A stretch of 64,000 nt of DNA. Origin: Pukyongia sp. GTDB taxonomy: Bacteria > Bacteroidota > Bacteroidia > Flavobacteriales > Flavobacteriaceae. The notes beneath the pieces are model-generated. The model did no database searches, had not been told where the DNA came from, and worked only from the letters and a program-made list of their open reading frames with translations. A program made the translations under genes and the position numbers. The DNA is taken from contig JASBSY010000017.1 in assembly GCA_030148705.1 (NCBI GenBank), positions 83,352 through 147,351 of the forward strand, read 5' to 3'. How positions within the stretch are numbered: the stretch's first letter is position 1; the number at the start of each line of letters is the position of its first letter. Of this stretch, positions 54,302-64,000 are shown in pieces.

Positions 54302-55654
54302 ATGTCCAAAGACATTAAGATTAGAAAAGGTCTTAACATTCGATTAAAAGGCGAAGCCGAAAAATCCCTTTCCAACGCACCACGTTCCCGAACCTTTGCT
54401 ATCAGACCTGCCGATTTCCATCTGGTCACTCCAAAAATGGTGGTAAAAGAAGGCGCAAAACTGCAAGCCGGAGATACGATTTTCTATTCAAAAAGCGATG
54501 AGTCGATAAAGTTTTCTTCCCCGGTTAGCGGTACGTTAACGGCCATTGAACGAGGCGCAAAGCGAGTAATCACCAGGCTGGTTATAGAAGCAGAGCCACA
54601 GGATACGTTTAAAGACTACGGAAAACTGGATGTGAAAACTGCTTCGGCCGAAAAAATTAAAGAACTATTACTGGAGTCAGGATGCTGGCCATTTGTCAAG
54701 CAACGACCTTACGATATTATTGCAGACCCTGAGATCGAGCCAAAGGCTATTTTTATTTCGGGTTATGCCACAGCCCCTCTTGCTGCCGACCTGGATTTTA
54801 TCTTACAGGGAAAAGAAGCCGAGCTTCAGGCAGCCGTTACAGCACTTTCAAAATTAACTGCCGGGAAAGTACATGTAAGCGTTGGTAAGGACGGAGCCTC
54901 GCCTTTGGCCGGGTTAAACAATATAGAATTACACCGGATTTCGGGTCCTCATCCCGCAGGAAATGTGGGTACGCAGATCGCAAAGATCGATCCTGTAAAT
55001 AAAGGTGAGACGGTTTGGACGGTAGGTGCTCATGATCTCGTGATCATAGGGGAAATGCTGTTAACAGGAAAATACAATCCTAAACGCATCATCGCCCTGG
55101 CCGGGTCTTCAGTAAAAACTCCAAAATATTACAGTACTCGAATTGGTTCGGAGGTCTCCACCTTTGTGTACGACTCGGGACTTGATGAGGAAAATGTAAG
55201 AGTTATCAGCGGCGATGTGCTCACAGGAACCAAAATTTCTCCTAAAGGTCATCTTGGTTTTTACAGCAACACAGTTAGCGTAATTCCGGAAGGTGATGAT
55301 TACGAATTTTTCGGTTGGAACAAACCGGTTTTCGATAAAGTATCTCCCTCCAGGGCCCTTACCTTTTCCTGGATGATGCCCAATAAAAAATATGAACTCG
55401 ACACCAATACCAACGGAGAGCACCGTGCTTTTGTGGTAACCGGAAATTACGAGGAGGTCTTTCCGCTGGATATTTACCCCATGCAGATCTTAAAAGCCTG
55501 TATGGTGGAAGACCTGGATAAAATGGAAGCACTTGGAATGTATGAAGTGGCTCCCGAAGATTTTTCACTCACGGAATTTATCTGCGTGTCGAAACAACCA
55601 CATCAGGCCATTATTAGAAAAGGCCTGGATTTAATGTATAAAGAAATAGGATAA
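54302..55654 (+). CDS. nqrA: Na+-translocating NADH:quinone reductase subunit A
   Basis: Peripheral cytoplasmic subunit of the sodium-pumping NADH:quinone reductase. The 450-residue product opens with IRKGLNIRLKGEAEKSL and shows FAIRPADFHLVTPKMVVKEGAKLQAGDTIFYSK, ESGCWPFVKQRPYDIIADPEIEPKAIFIS and GPHPAGNVGTQIAKIDP, all NqrA family stretches. NqrA contacts the quinone side of the complex and has no cofactor motif of its own. First of six co-directional genes with gaps of five bases or fewer. Confidence 0.97.
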   Translation: MSKDIKIRKGLNIRLKGEAEKSLSNAPRSRTFAIRPADFHLVTPKMVVKEGAKLQAGDTIFYSKSDESIKFSSPVSGTLTAIERGAKRVITRLVIEAEPQDTFKDYGKLDVKTASAEKIKELLLESGCWPFVKQRPYDIIADPEIEPKAIFISGYATAPLAADLDFILQGKEAELQAAVTALSKLTAGKVHVSVGKDGASPLAGLNNIELHRISGPHPAGNVGTQIAKIDPVNKGETVWTVGAHDLVIIGEMLLTGKYNPKRIIALAGSSVKTPKYYSTRIGSEVSTFVYDSGLDEENVRVISGDVLTGTKISPKGHLGFYSNTVSVIPEGDDYEFFGWNKPVFDKVSPSRALTFSWMMPNKKYELDTNTNGEHRAFVVTGNYEEVFPLDIYPMQILKACMVEDLDKMEALGMYEVAPEDFSLTEFICVSKQPHQAIIRKGLDLMYKEIG

Positions 55655-55658
55655 TGCT

Positions 55659-56867
55659 ATGGGGTTGAAACAAAAATTACATACGCTTAAGGAAAAATAT
55701 AAAGGCACCAAGATGGCGCCTGCCTTCAATGCGTTACATACTTTTCTATACCTACCGAATGAAACCACCCATGGAGGTACTCACATTAAAGCAGCCGACG
55801 ACCTGAAACGTACCATGAATACTGTTATCATGGCACTGGTACCCTGTCTTATCTTTGGTATGTTTAACGCCGGATACCAGTACAATGTGCAAATAGGAGT
55901 GGTTGAAACAGTGACCCACGGGTTTTTCAGCGGTTCTTTCTGGAACTGGGACAATCTTGAAATTGGACTGTGGAAGGTGCTTCCGCTTGTGCTTGTGTCC
56001 TACGGAGTTGGACTGGCGATAGAATTCCTCTTCGCCGTGATTAAAGGCCATGAGGTAGAAGAAGGCTATTTGGTAACGGGTATGCTCGTGCCTTTAATTG
56101 TACCAATCGATATTCCTCTTTGGATGCTGGTGGTAGCAGTGGCCTTTGGTGTTGTTATAGGAAAAGAAGTTTTTGGGGGAACCGGGATGAATATTCTAAA
56201 TCCGGCGCTTACCATTCGGGCATTTTTATTCTTCGCATATCCAACCTGGATGAGTGGGGATAAGGTCTGGGTGCACGGGGCAGTGGAAACAGTCGGACAG
56301 CCGGATGCGATTTCAGGAGAAACCATTCTGGGGAGTCTGGCACAGAATCAGGAACCGGCTTACGATATTATGGATATGTTCTACGGTTTTATCCCCGGAT
56401 CGGTAGGAGAGACCTCCACCTTATTGATAGTATTAGGAGCCCTTATCCTGATCTTTACCAAGATAGGAAGCTGGCGCATTATGCTGTCGTCGGTAATTGG
56501 TGCCCTGTTTATGGGCTTCCTCTTCAATACCGTGGTAGACCTTGGCTGGATCTCATCCAGCAGCAAGTTTTACAGTCTTATGAATACCGAATTCTGGCAG
56601 CACCTGCTAATCGGTGGTCTTGCCTTCGGCATCGTTTATATGGCGACAGACCCGGTAACCGCTTCACAGACAAACAGGGGAAAATGGTTCTACGGCTTTT
56701 TGATTGGTTTGATTTCGGTGATGATACGGGTATTCAACCCAGCCTATCCGGAAGGGGTTATGCTGGCGATATTGTTGATGAATGTATTCGCACCTACAAT
56801 CGATCACTATGTGCTTCAGGCTAATATAAAGAGAAGGATGAAACGTATAAAAGTTAAAACCGCGTAA
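55659..56867 (+). CDS. nqrB: Na+-translocating NADH:quinone reductase subunit B
   Basis: Ten-helix membrane subunit carrying a covalently bound FMN and the likely sodium path. The 402 residues include NETTHGGTHIKAADDLKRTM, a family opening, and EVFGGTGMNILNPALTIRAFLFFAYP. The expected flavinylation site reads D-A-I-S-G-E221-T222: the acceptor Thr is present, but the residue before it is Glu where the common motif has Ala. The conserved C-terminal MATDPVTASQTNRGKWFYG is intact. Confidence 0.96.
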   Translation: MGLKQKLHTLKEKYKGTKMAPAFNALHTFLYLPNETTHGGTHIKAADDLKRTMNTVIMALVPCLIFGMFNAGYQYNVQIGVVETVTHGFFSGSFWNWDNLEIGLWKVLPLVLVSYGVGLAIEFLFAVIKGHEVEEGYLVTGMLVPLIVPIDIPLWMLVVAVAFGVVIGKEVFGGTGMNILNPALTIRAFLFFAYPTWMSGDKVWVHGAVETVGQPDAISGETILGSLAQNQEPAYDIMDMFYGFIPGSVGETSTLLIVLGALILIFTKIGSWRIMLSSVIGALFMGFLFNTVVDLGWISSSSKFYSLMNTEFWQHLLIGGLAFGIVYMATDPVTASQTNRGKWFYGFLIGLISVMIRVFNPAYPEGVMLAILLMNVFAPTIDHYVLQANIKRRMKRIKVKTA

Positions 56868-56869
56868 TC

Positions 56870-57616
56870 ATGGCTATAAACACAGAAAAAAATAGTTATA
56901 CAATTCTGTTCTCGGTGATCATGGTCGTGGTGGTTGGGTCCATACTGGCAGGTTTTGCCAATGGATTAAAACCAAAGATCAAGGCAAACGAACGCTTCGA
57001 AAAGCAACAGAACATATTGTATGCTTTAGGCGTAAATGAAAACGAAGGACCTAACGATGTGGCCTTTGTGCCAACAGACCGCGTGGAACAGGAATTTGAG
57101 AAGTATATCACGGCACAGTATGTCATACAGGGAGATGAGATCACAGAGAATGATGAAGCTTACCTTATCGATATAAAGAAAGAAGAGAATAAGGCAAAGG
57201 ATCCGGACTATACCAGGAGGTTGCCGATATTCGTCGCCGAAAAGGATGGGAAGACATTGTACGTGGTTCCAGTTAGGGGAAAAGGATTATGGGATGCGAT
57301 CTGGGGTTTTGTGGCCATGGATGCTTCCATGACCATAACCGGTGTTTACTTCGATCATAAGGGTGAAACCCCGGGCTTGGGAGCAGAGATCAAACAACGA
57401 TACTTCATGGACGATTTTACCGGCGAAAGTTTCTTAACCGGGGAGGCTTTTGAAGGTATTGTAGTGGCCAAAGGTAATAACGACCCTAAGAACCAGGATA
57501 CTACAGATAACGAGGTAGATGCCCTTGCGGGTGCTACCATTACCGGCGACGGAGTAACCGCCATGTTAAAGAAGGATGTGAGAATGTATGTGCCTTATTT
57601 CAAATCATTAAAATAA
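56870..57616 (+). CDS. nqrC: Na+-translocating NADH:quinone reductase subunit C
   Basis: Subunit with one N-terminal membrane helix (about residues 9-29) and a periplasmic FMN domain. The flavinylation motif D-A-L-A-G-A-T223 fits the rule Dxxx-G-A-T, so FMN should be attached to T223 by ApbE, which is not encoded in the window. Other family parts: LPIFVAEKDGKTLYVVPVRGKGLWDAIWGFVAMD and GETPGLGAEI. The product is 248 residues. It lies two bases after nqrB. Confidence 0.97.
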   Translation: MAINTEKNSYTILFSVIMVVVVGSILAGFANGLKPKIKANERFEKQQNILYALGVNENEGPNDVAFVPTDRVEQEFEKYITAQYVIQGDEITENDEAYLIDIKKEENKAKDPDYTRRLPIFVAEKDGKTLYVVPVRGKGLWDAIWGFVAMDASMTITGVYFDHKGETPGLGAEIKQRYFMDDFTGESFLTGEAFEGIVVAKGNNDPKNQDTTDNEVDALAGATITGDGVTAMLKKDVRMYVPYFKSLK

Positions 57617-57620
57617 ACGT

Positions 57621-58268
57621 ATGGGACTTCTATCAAAAAAAGAAAGTAAATTAATACTGGACCCATTAGCGGATAATAACCCCATTACAATACAGGTACT
57701 TGGAATCTGTTCGGCTCTGGCAATTACCGCCCAGTTGAAGCCGTCGATCGTAATGGCGATCTCGGTGGTATTCGTGCTTGGAGTAGGGAACGTGGTAATC
57801 TCACTTATGCGAAATGTGATTCCGTCGAAAATCCGGATCATCGTACAACTTATCGTGGTAGCGACCCTGGTTATCATTGTTGACCAGGTATTGAAAGCAT
57901 TTGCATACGAATTGAGTAAGGAATTGTCGGTATTCATCGGACTTATCATTACCAACTGTATCATCATGGGTCGTTTTGAAGCCTTCGCACTTGGGAATGG
58001 GCCCTGGCGTTCCTTCCTGGACGGGATAGGAAATGCAGCCGGTTACGGGGTCATCCTGATAATCGTTGGATTTTTCAGAGAATTACTGGGAAGCGGAACT
58101 TTGTTCGGGTTCAAGGTTTTGGGAGATTCGGTTGAAAAGACAGGACTATACGCCATAGGTTATGAAAATAACGGATTTATGGTTTTACCGCCAATGGCGT
58201 TGATCGTGGTGGGAATCATTATCTGGGTACAGCGCAGTAAGAATAGAGAATTAATCGAAGAGCACTAG
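57621..58268 (+). CDS. nqrD: Na+-translocating NADH:quinone reductase subunit D
   Basis: Membrane subunit of 215 residues with six hydrophobic segments. The characteristic paired motif is seen: LGICSALAITAQLKPSI early and GLIITNCIIMGRFEAFALGNGPWRSFLDGIGNAAGYG in the middle. The cysteines in these two segments face the iron-sulfur centre that NqrD shares with NqrE in the known structure. NqrD and the RnfE family are homologous; the context decides for Nqr. Confidence 0.97.
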   Translation: MGLLSKKESKLILDPLADNNPITIQVLGICSALAITAQLKPSIVMAISVVFVLGVGNVVISLMRNVIPSKIRIIVQLIVVATLVIIVDQVLKAFAYELSKELSVFIGLIITNCIIMGRFEAFALGNGPWRSFLDGIGNAAGYGVILIIVGFFRELLGSGTLFGFKVLGDSVEKTGLYAIGYENNGFMVLPPMALIVVGIIIWVQRSKNRELIEEH

Positions 58269-58271
58269 AAA

Positions 58272-59009
58272 ATGGAACATATAGAATTATTCTTTAAATC
58301 GGTTTTTGTAGATAATATGGTGTTTGCATATTTCCTCGGAATGTGCTCTTACCTGGCTGTCTCCAAAAAAGTTAGCACTGCGGTTGGACTGGGTGCGGCA
58401 GTTATTTTCGTATTAACTGTGACGGTTCCACTTAACTGGTTGCTCGATCAATATATCCTTCAGGAAGGAGCATTAACCTGGCTCGGACCGCAATACGCCG
58501 ATTACGACCTTAGTTTCCTCTCGTTTATCCTATTTATTGCGACCATTGCAACCATGGTTCAGTTGGTTGAAATCGTAGTAGAACGCTTTTCACCGGCCCT
58601 GTATAACTCGTTGGGAATTTTCCTTCCGTTGATCGCAGTTAACTGTGCAATACTTGGAGGTTCGCTGTTTATGCAATCAAGGGAGATCGAAACCTTTACC
58701 CTAGCGCTCAACTACGGGTTTAGCAGTGGTATCGGCTGGTTTCTAGCTATTCTGGCTATTGCAGCCATCAGGGAGAAAATCAGGTATTCGAATGTGCCGG
58801 CACCCTTACGCGGGCTCGGGATTACCTTTATTATCACAGGTTTAATGGCAATTGGTTTTATGAGTTTCGGAGGGATGCTTACCGGTGGGGATGAACCTGC
58901 GGAAGTTGCGGAAGTACAGACTGCAGAAGTCGAGAACACTTCAGAAGAAACCATAGAAAATATTGCTCAGAACGAAATCGACGAGGTTTCAGAAATAACA
59001 CAACAATAA
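58272..59009 (+). CDS. nqrE: Na+-translocating NADH:quinone reductase subunit E, with acidic tail
   Basis: Six-helix membrane subunit, topologically inverted partner of NqrD. Family segments include [28 protein letters not shown] and [23 protein letters not shown], holding the two conserved cysteines. At 245 residues it is about 45 longer than most NqrE. The excess is a C-terminal tail after FGGMLTGG that is almost entirely Glu, Val, Ala, Thr and Asn ([19 protein letters not shown]), presumably disordered. Confidence 0.96.
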   Translation: MEHIELFFKSVFVDNMVFAYFLGMCSYLAVSKKVSTAVGLGAAVIFVLTVTVPLNWLLDQYILQEGALTWLGPQYADYDLSFLSFILFIATIATMVQLVEIVVERFSPALYNSLGIFLPLIAVNCAILGGSLFMQSREIETFTLALNYGFSSGIGWFLAILAIAAIREKIRYSNVPAPLRGLGITFIITGLMAIGFMSFGGMLTGGDEPAEVAEVQTAEVENTSEETIENIAQNEIDEVSEITQQ

Positions 59010-59010
59010 T

Positions 59011-60318
59011 ATGTTTTTAGCGGCAAGTACATTAGGGGTCATTATCGCAACAGTAGTTGCGTTCTTGGTTCTTACACTCCTTTTAGTGGCTTTATTACTC
59101 TTTACCAAACAAAAACTGGCTCCCTCGGGACCTGTAAAGATCACCATCAATGATGAGAAAGTGATCGAGGTTCCCTCCGGTGGAACCTTACTATCCACGC
59201 TGGGTGGGAAGAAGATATTTCTACCTTCTGCCTGTGGGGGTGGAGGAACATGTATACAGTGCGAATGTCATGTGCTTGAAGGAGGAGGTGAGGCATTGCC
59301 TACCGAGACTCCGCACTTTACCCGGAAAGAATTAAAAGAAGGTGCCAGGCTTTCCTGCCAGGTAAAGGTAAAACAGGATATGAATATTCGTATCCCTGAA
59401 GAAGTCTTCGGAATTAAAAAATGGGAAGCGACGGTTGTTAGAAATTATAACGTGGCTTCGTTTATCAAGGAGTTCGTTGTGGAGATTCCTGAGGATATGA
59501 ACTATAAGGCCGGGGGGTATATTCAGATTGAAATTCCACCCTGTGAGATCAAATATTCAGAGATGGATATAACGGCCCATCCTGAAGAACACGATAGCCC
59601 GGATAAATTTCAGGCCGAGTGGGACAAATTTGGTTTATGGCCCTTGGTGATGAAGAATACCGAAACAGTTGAACGGGCATATTCTATGGCTTCTTATCCG
59701 GCTGAAGGAAGGGAGATCATGTTGAATGTACGTATAGCAACCCCGCCATGGGACAGGGCTAAAAACCAATGGATGCAGGTAAATCCGGGAATTGCTTCTT
59801 CTTATATCTTTAACTGTAAGGAAGGTGATAAAGTAACGATATCAGGTCCTTATGGCGAGTTCTTTATCAACCAGAGTGATGCGGAAATGCTATACGTTGG
59901 AGGTGGAGCAGGTATGGCTCCCATGCGTTCACACCTGTATCACCTGTTCAAAACCTTAAAAACCGGTAGAACGGTTACCTATTGGTACGGAGGACGTTCA
60001 AAACGCGAATTATTCTATATAGATCACTTCCGAGAACTGGAAAGAGAATTTCCTAATTTTAAATTCTATATGGCCTTGTCTGAACCTTTACCTGAAGACA
60101 ACTGGAAAGTTAAAAAGGATATCAATGATGATGGTGATGGGTTTGTTGGATTTATCCACCAGGTCGTTATCGATAACTACTTGAATCACCACGAAACTCC
60201 TGAAGATATCGAACTGTATTTCTGCGGGCCGCCACTTATGAACCAGGCTGTGCAGAAAATGGGAGAAGACTTCGGTATTCCCGATGAAAATATTCGATTC
60301 GATGACTTCGGAGGATAA
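59011..60318 (+). CDS. nqrF: Na+-translocating NADH:quinone reductase subunit F
   Basis: NADH-oxidising entry subunit. Residues about 4-31 anchor the protein in the membrane. The plant-type ferredoxin domain has cluster ligands C75, C81, C84 and C116. A ferredoxin-NADP reductase-like module follows, with FAD motif [12 protein letters not shown] motif [13 protein letters not shown] and the terminal FDDFGG aromatic end. The product is 435 residues. Electrons pass from NADH through FAD and the 2Fe-2S centre to the other subunits. Last gene of the operon, followed by a terminator. Confidence 0.98.
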   Translation: MFLAASTLGVIIATVVAFLVLTLLLVALLLFTKQKLAPSGPVKITINDEKVIEVPSGGTLLSTLGGKKIFLPSACGGGGTCIQCECHVLEGGGEALPTETPHFTRKELKEGARLSCQVKVKQDMNIRIPEEVFGIKKWEATVVRNYNVASFIKEFVVEIPEDMNYKAGGYIQIEIPPCEIKYSEMDITAHPEEHDSPDKFQAEWDKFGLWPLVMKNTETVERAYSMASYPAEGREIMLNVRIATPPWDRAKNQWMQVNPGIASSYIFNCKEGDKVTISGPYGEFFINQSDAEMLYVGGGAGMAPMRSHLYHLFKTLKTGRTVTYWYGGRSKRELFYIDHFRELEREFPNFKFYMALSEPLPEDNWKVKKDINDDGDGFVGFIHQVVIDNYLNHHETPEDIELYFCGPPLMNQAVQKMGEDFGIPDENIRFDDFGG

Positions 60319-60335
60319 CATACAAACACTCACAG

Positions 60336-60370
60336 AAAAGCACTTTACCTTTAGGTAAGGTGCTTTTTTT
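60336..60370 (+). terminator. Terminator of the nqr operon
   Basis: AAAAGCACTTTACC (60336-60349) pairs with GGTAAGGTGCTTTT (60354-60367) with one G-T, followed by T residues, 17 bases after the nqrF stop. Confidence 0.92.
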
Positions 60371-60493
60371 TTACAATAAACAGGAAAATCAGTCTTTTTA
60401 TCGATAAAATGTTTGATTATTCCGATAAAATACTATTTTTAGAACATTATTACTATAAGTATTTGATTGTTAAGCCCCTAACACCGGTTTGTT

Positions 60494-63400
60494 ATGAAGA
60501 AGTTTTTCCTCCTGATTCTAATGTTCACTGTCTTTGCAGGCTATGCCCAGCAACTCAGACGCAGCGATAATGTGCCGCAGCGAAATATAGATTCATCCAA
60601 GTATTCCAAAGAGATTAAACGAATTGTTGATAGCTACGACCAAGCCGCATTGAATGCACTCTACACAGAATTCAATAATAAGTACAGCTCGGCTAAAGAA
60701 GCAGCTATAGCCTATGCAATTGCTAATAATATCCCTATCCGAAAATATAAGGACGACGGGTCTTTTGACGAGTTACAGCGCATTGCACCTGATGGAACAT
60801 TATTATACTATTCACTTCACAACGTAAACGCTGCCATCTCAACCAGGGCCAATTTTCTCAATACGGGTGGCGGCCTGGGATTAACAGTGGACGGGAATGG
60901 CATGACGGCCCATGTTTGGGACGGGGGTCCTATCAGGCCCACTCATGAGGCCTATGATGGCCCGGGGGGTACAAACAGGGCAACCATTAATGACGGCAAT
61001 ACCGTGCTGGATGGTAATAGCTTTCACGCTCAGCACGTTACCGGAACCATTATGGCTTCGGGTCAGCCTGACGCCTCTTCCAAAGGTATGGCCTGGCAGG
61101 GCATGGCACTGACCCACGACTGGAACAGCGACCTTTCTGAGGCAACAGCCGAAGCCGCCCTTGGGATGTTGATCTCCAACCACTCGTATGGATACAATGC
61201 GACTACAATTCCCGATGAATGGTTTGGCCAATACGGATCGGATGCAAGGGACTGGGACATCCTTATGTACAACTCACCCTATTACCTGCAAATCAAATCG
61301 GCCGGAAACGACGGTTCTAACAATACTGCAAATGGCGCCCCTTTGGATGGGCAAAGTGCATACGACAAATTGAACGGGGATGCCTGTGCAAAGAATAATT
61401 TAGTGATTGCCAACGGGCAGGATGCCTCTGTAAATTCTACAACCGGAGAGCTTATCTCGGTGCTTAGAAATGCGGGGAGTAGTGAAGGCCCTACCGATGA
61501 TTATCGGATCAAGCCCGATATAATGGCTAACGGAACCAGCTTGCGCTCTACCCTGGAAACAAGTAATTCGGCCTACGGAAATTTAACAGGAACTTCTATG
61601 TCGGCTCCTAATACCACAGGGACACTTTTATTGCTCCAGGAGCATTACAACGATGTTAACGGAAATTTTATGAAGGCGGCAACGCTAAAAGGGCTGGCCC
61701 TGCACACGGCCGACGATGTGGCACCCACCGGGCCTGATGCCCAGACAGGTTGGGGGCAGCTCAACGCTAAGAAAGCGGCTGAAACCATTTCTGCCGTACC
61801 TACATCAGCAGTAATTTCAGAATTAAACCTGTCTCAGGGCGGTACATACCAGGTCACTATTCAGGCGGATGGAATAAATCCTCTCATCGCATCCATTTCG
61901 TGGACAGATCCGGCCCACGCCGTAATCTCCGGAACAAATAACACCACCCCTGCACTTGTTAACGACCTGGACCTACGCTTAAATAATGGTAGCACTTTTA
62001 CGCCATGGAGACTTACCGGGGTTACCACGAATGGTATGGGTGACAATAGTGCAGACCCTTTCGAGCGTGTTGATATCTCTGGCGCATCCGGTCAGTATCT
62101 CCTTACTGTGAACCACAAAGGAACTCTAACCAATGGCTCCCAGGATTTTACACTTATAGTTACCGGGGGAACTATAGCCGCGTCCTCTCCCGAAATCTCT
62201 TACGCAACCACGTCCACTTCCACTACCGAAGATACCGACTGTGGATTTACCGATGTTACCATACCACTGAATATCGCGATGGCACCTTCCCAGGATGCCG
62301 ATGTAACTTTTAGTGTGAATGGAGGAACTGCTTCCAACACTATCGACTACGAGATTATGACGCCATCGGTCACCTTTCTTCAGGGACAAACCACCTCCCA
62401 GGATCTTGTTGTGAGATTTTACAACGATGGTTTTATCGAAAGTTCAGAAACGGCTGTTATCGATTTTACCGTCAATGCCAATGGAGGGGATGCAACGGCA
62501 AACCCCTTGGCAGACTCCTTAACGATCACAATTAACGATGACGATACAACGCCGGTTGCATCTACCGATGTGGTTCTGCATACCAACGATTTTGAAGGCC
62601 CTTCAGGATGGACCAGTATCGATGGAGACGGCGATGGAAACGACTGGCTTGAATATGTGACAGGGGTAACTTATACCGGAATTGACGGGGATTTCCCCGG
62701 CTCTGAGACCAACCTCTCTATCCTGGGCGGTTTCGGTACGGCTAATGCGAACAATTATTATATCAGTCCGTTGATAAACATTCCCGCAAATGCCAGTAAC
62801 ACTGAGTTTTATTTTGGAATCGGTGCCTATAACTCGGTGGAACATTACGCCGTCTACTGGACTACCAATGCTTCAACTCCTGCAAACATCAATGCCGGCA
62901 TACAACTGGAGGATCGCAACGCTTTGGCTAATAACGGAGAGTTCAGAACCATTAATCGAAACGACCTGGCAGGACAGGCCGGATATTTTGTTGTAAGACA
63001 TTATAATTCATCTGCAAACAACGGCATACTGTTGTTCGATAATATTACCATTACCGCTACCTATCCTACACCGGTGCAAACAACGGTTAATGATGGTTCC
63101 ACGCATGATCTTGTGGATATTCCGGGAGGACCCGGAACTCTTTATAATGAAGATAGTTCTTCCGGAGATATTATGACATCCATCACAAATAATATCACCA
63201 CGGATTACGGCTGTGTGAATGTTTCAGTCTCCCGTGCTGGTAACGGGGCTCAGTCTTACAATGGTAGTTCGGGTACAGACCTGGTTACCGATAAAACCTT
63301 TACCATATCACCGGACAATACCACAGGCTCCGGGGATACAAGTATTACATTTTATTTTACTGAAGCGGAAATTGCCGGCTGGGAAACAGCCGTGAGCGGT

Positions 63401-64000
63401 AACCGTAGTAATCTGGTAGCCGCCAGGGGTACAGCGACCACTGTGACCGAAATTGCGTCCTTAACCCTGGGTTCATTTGGCTCGAATGTTACCCTAACAG
63501 GAAACTTTACAGGGCTGGACGGAACTTATTATTTTGGACCTATTACGGCATTTGTTAATTGTCCCGGAGTTACCAAGACATGGGACGGATCGAACTGGAG
63601 TCCGGCGGGTGCACCCGGCACAACAGACAATGTAATAATCAATGGAGATTACGATACGGCCGCAGACGGGATTTTGGATGTTTGTACGCTAACCATCAAC
63701 GATCCATTCACCCTAACCGTAAATCCGGCGGATTACATAAGGGTAAACAACGATATTGTGGTAGATGGATCCCTGATCCTGGAACATTCCGGCAGCCTGG
63801 TTCAAATAGATCCGGATGCAAGTGTCACTAAAAATGGTGCCACCGGAATTATCAACGTAGAACTCACCACGCCCCCGCTTAAGAAACGCGACTTTATGCT
63901 GATGGGTAGTCCAATGAATTTAGAGACTCGAAACGGAGTCTATAACTCGGCTTTTTTGGTGCTGGAACATACCCCTTCCAACTTTATCCCCCACCCGAGC
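60494..64000 (+). CDS. Exported subtilisin-like (S8) serine protease, 3' end beyond the window
   Basis: The ATG at 60494 opens a frame that stays open for 1169 codons to the window edge. A signal peptide (MKKFFLLILMFTVFAGYAQ) is followed by a prodomain-like part. The catalytic triad is D143 (AHVWDGG), H178 (HAQHVTGT) and S370 (GTSMSAP), with the oxyanion Asn in IKSAGNDGSNN. After the protease domain come a small beta domain (to about 555), a Calx-beta-like repeat (TTSTSTTEDTDC to TITINDDD) and a MAM-like jelly roll (VVLHTNDFEGPSGW to LLFDNITITA). Further beta-rich sequence continues to the edge. A T9SS sorting domain is expected past the edge but is not seen. Monocistronic at its 5' side, behind the nqr terminator; no clear promoter. 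Confidence 0.9.
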   Translation, partial: MKKFFLLILMFTVFAGYAQQLRRSDNVPQRNIDSSKYSKEIKRIVDSYDQAALNALYTEFNNKYSSAKEAAIAYAIANNIPIRKYKDDGSFDELQRIAPDGTLLYYSLHNVNAAISTRANFLNTGGGLGLTVDGNGMTAHVWDGGPIRPTHEAYDGPGGTNRATINDGNTVLDGNSFHAQHVTGTIMASGQPDASSKGMAWQGMALTHDWNSDLSEATAEAALGMLISNHSYGYNATTIPDEWFGQYGSDARDWDILMYNSPYYLQIKSAGNDGSNNTANGAPLDGQSAYDKLNGDACAKNNLVIANGQDASVNSTTGELISVLRNAGSSEGPTDDYRIKPDIMANGTSLRSTLETSNSAYGNLTGTSMSAPNTTGTLLLLQEHYNDVNGNFMKAATLKGLALHTADDVAPTGPDAQTGWGQLNAKKAAETISAVPTSAVISELNLSQGGTYQVTIQADGINPLIASISWTDPAHAVISGTNNTTPALVNDLDLRLNNGSTFTPWRLTGVTTNGMGDNSADPFERVDISGASGQYLLTVNHKGTLTNGSQDFTLIVTGGTIAASSPEISYATTSTSTTEDTDCGFTDVTIPLNIAMAPSQDADVTFSVNGGTASNTIDYEIMTPSVTFLQGQTTSQDLVVRFYNDGFIESSETAVIDFTVNANGGDATANPLADSLTITINDDDTTPVASTDVVLHTNDFEGPSGWTSIDGDGDGNDWLEYVTGVTYTGIDGDFPGSETNLSILGGFGTANANNYYISPLINIPANASNTEFYFGIGAYNSVEHYAVYWTTNASTPANINAGIQLEDRNALANNGEFRTINRNDLAGQAGYFVVRHYNSSANNGILLFDNITITATYPTPVQTTVNDGSTHDLVDIPGGPGTLYNEDSSSGDIMTSITNNITTDYGCVNVSVSRAGNGAQSYNGSSGTDLVTDKTFTISPDNTTGSGDTSITFYFTEAEIAGWETAVSGNRSNLVAARGTATTVTEIASLTLGSFGSNVTLTGNFTGLDGTYYFGPITAFVNCPGVTKTWDGSNWSPAGAPGTTDNVIINGDYDTAADGILDVCTLTINDPFTLTVNPADYIRVNNDIVVDGSLILEHSGSLVQIDPDASVTKNGATGIINVELTTPPLKKRDFMLMGSPMNLETRNGVYNSAFLVLEHTPSNFIPHPS

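Overview
The window looks like chromosomal DNA from a marine Flavobacteriaceae-type member of the Bacteroidota. The sequence supports this in several ways: a short RpoD without region 1.1, many promoters with the Bacteroidota -7 element TAnnTTTG, two type IX secretion (T9SS) components (PorT and the Plug protein), several exported proteins of T9SS-cargo type, a Na+-translocating NADH:quinone reductase operon, and FtsZ with a very long acidic tail. I see no insertion sequence, prophage, CRISPR array or rRNA operon. One tRNA-Arg(TCG) is present.

Layout. 1-9.7 kb: division/cell-wall (dcw) run mraY(partial)-murD-ftsW-murG-murC-ftsQ-ftsA-ftsZ, mostly with overlapping ends, closed by a terminator. 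9.8-11.1 kb: yqeY, tRNA-Arg with a strong double hairpin behind it, and an uncharacterised gene. 11.3-19.2 kb: an unusual four-gene group. A penicillin-binding/beta-lactamase-fold hydrolase and an ATP/ADP-translocase-like carrier fused to HEAT repeats run on the plus strand. They meet tail to tail a second such hydrolase and an exported dikinase-like protein with phosphohistidine and ATP-grasp domains. 19.5-24.5 kb: an MtfA-like peptidase, YpdA, an NHL-type secreted protein, a membrane AraC regulator and rpe. 24.5-25.6 kb: a decayed patch holding the C-terminal half of a BLUF photoreceptor gene and a mosaic of 7-bp tandem repeats, duplicated palindromic modules and other inverted repeats. 25.7-41.4 kb: mostly minus-strand core genes (rpoD, a 1257-residue cargo protein, pnp, rpsO, accD, fbaA, tamL, porT, ubiE). 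41.5-44.4 kb: trkA-trkH potassium uptake. 44.4-54.1 kb: desaturase-aminotransferase-purT, rsmG, pruA, NRDE protein, and Plug-DUF3667-apaG. 54.2-60.3 kb: nqrABCDEF. 60.5 kb to the edge: a subtilisin-like exported protease that runs off the window.

How it fits together. Most of the window is housekeeping: septal peptidoglycan synthesis, RNA turnover and ribosome genes, fatty acid synthesis, sodium-based respiration with linked cation transport, and outer-membrane biogenesis and secretion. The least explained part is 11.3-19.2 kb, where a nucleotide-carrier-like membrane protein sits beside an exported protein with apparently intact ATP-dependent phosphotransfer motifs and two exported serine hydrolases. 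The most dynamic DNA is at 24.5-25.6 kb. Start codons were re-chosen for yqeY, the desaturase, rpe, rpsO, ypdA, trkH, the RNA methyltransferase and the Plug protein, using family length, signal peptides and promoter position.
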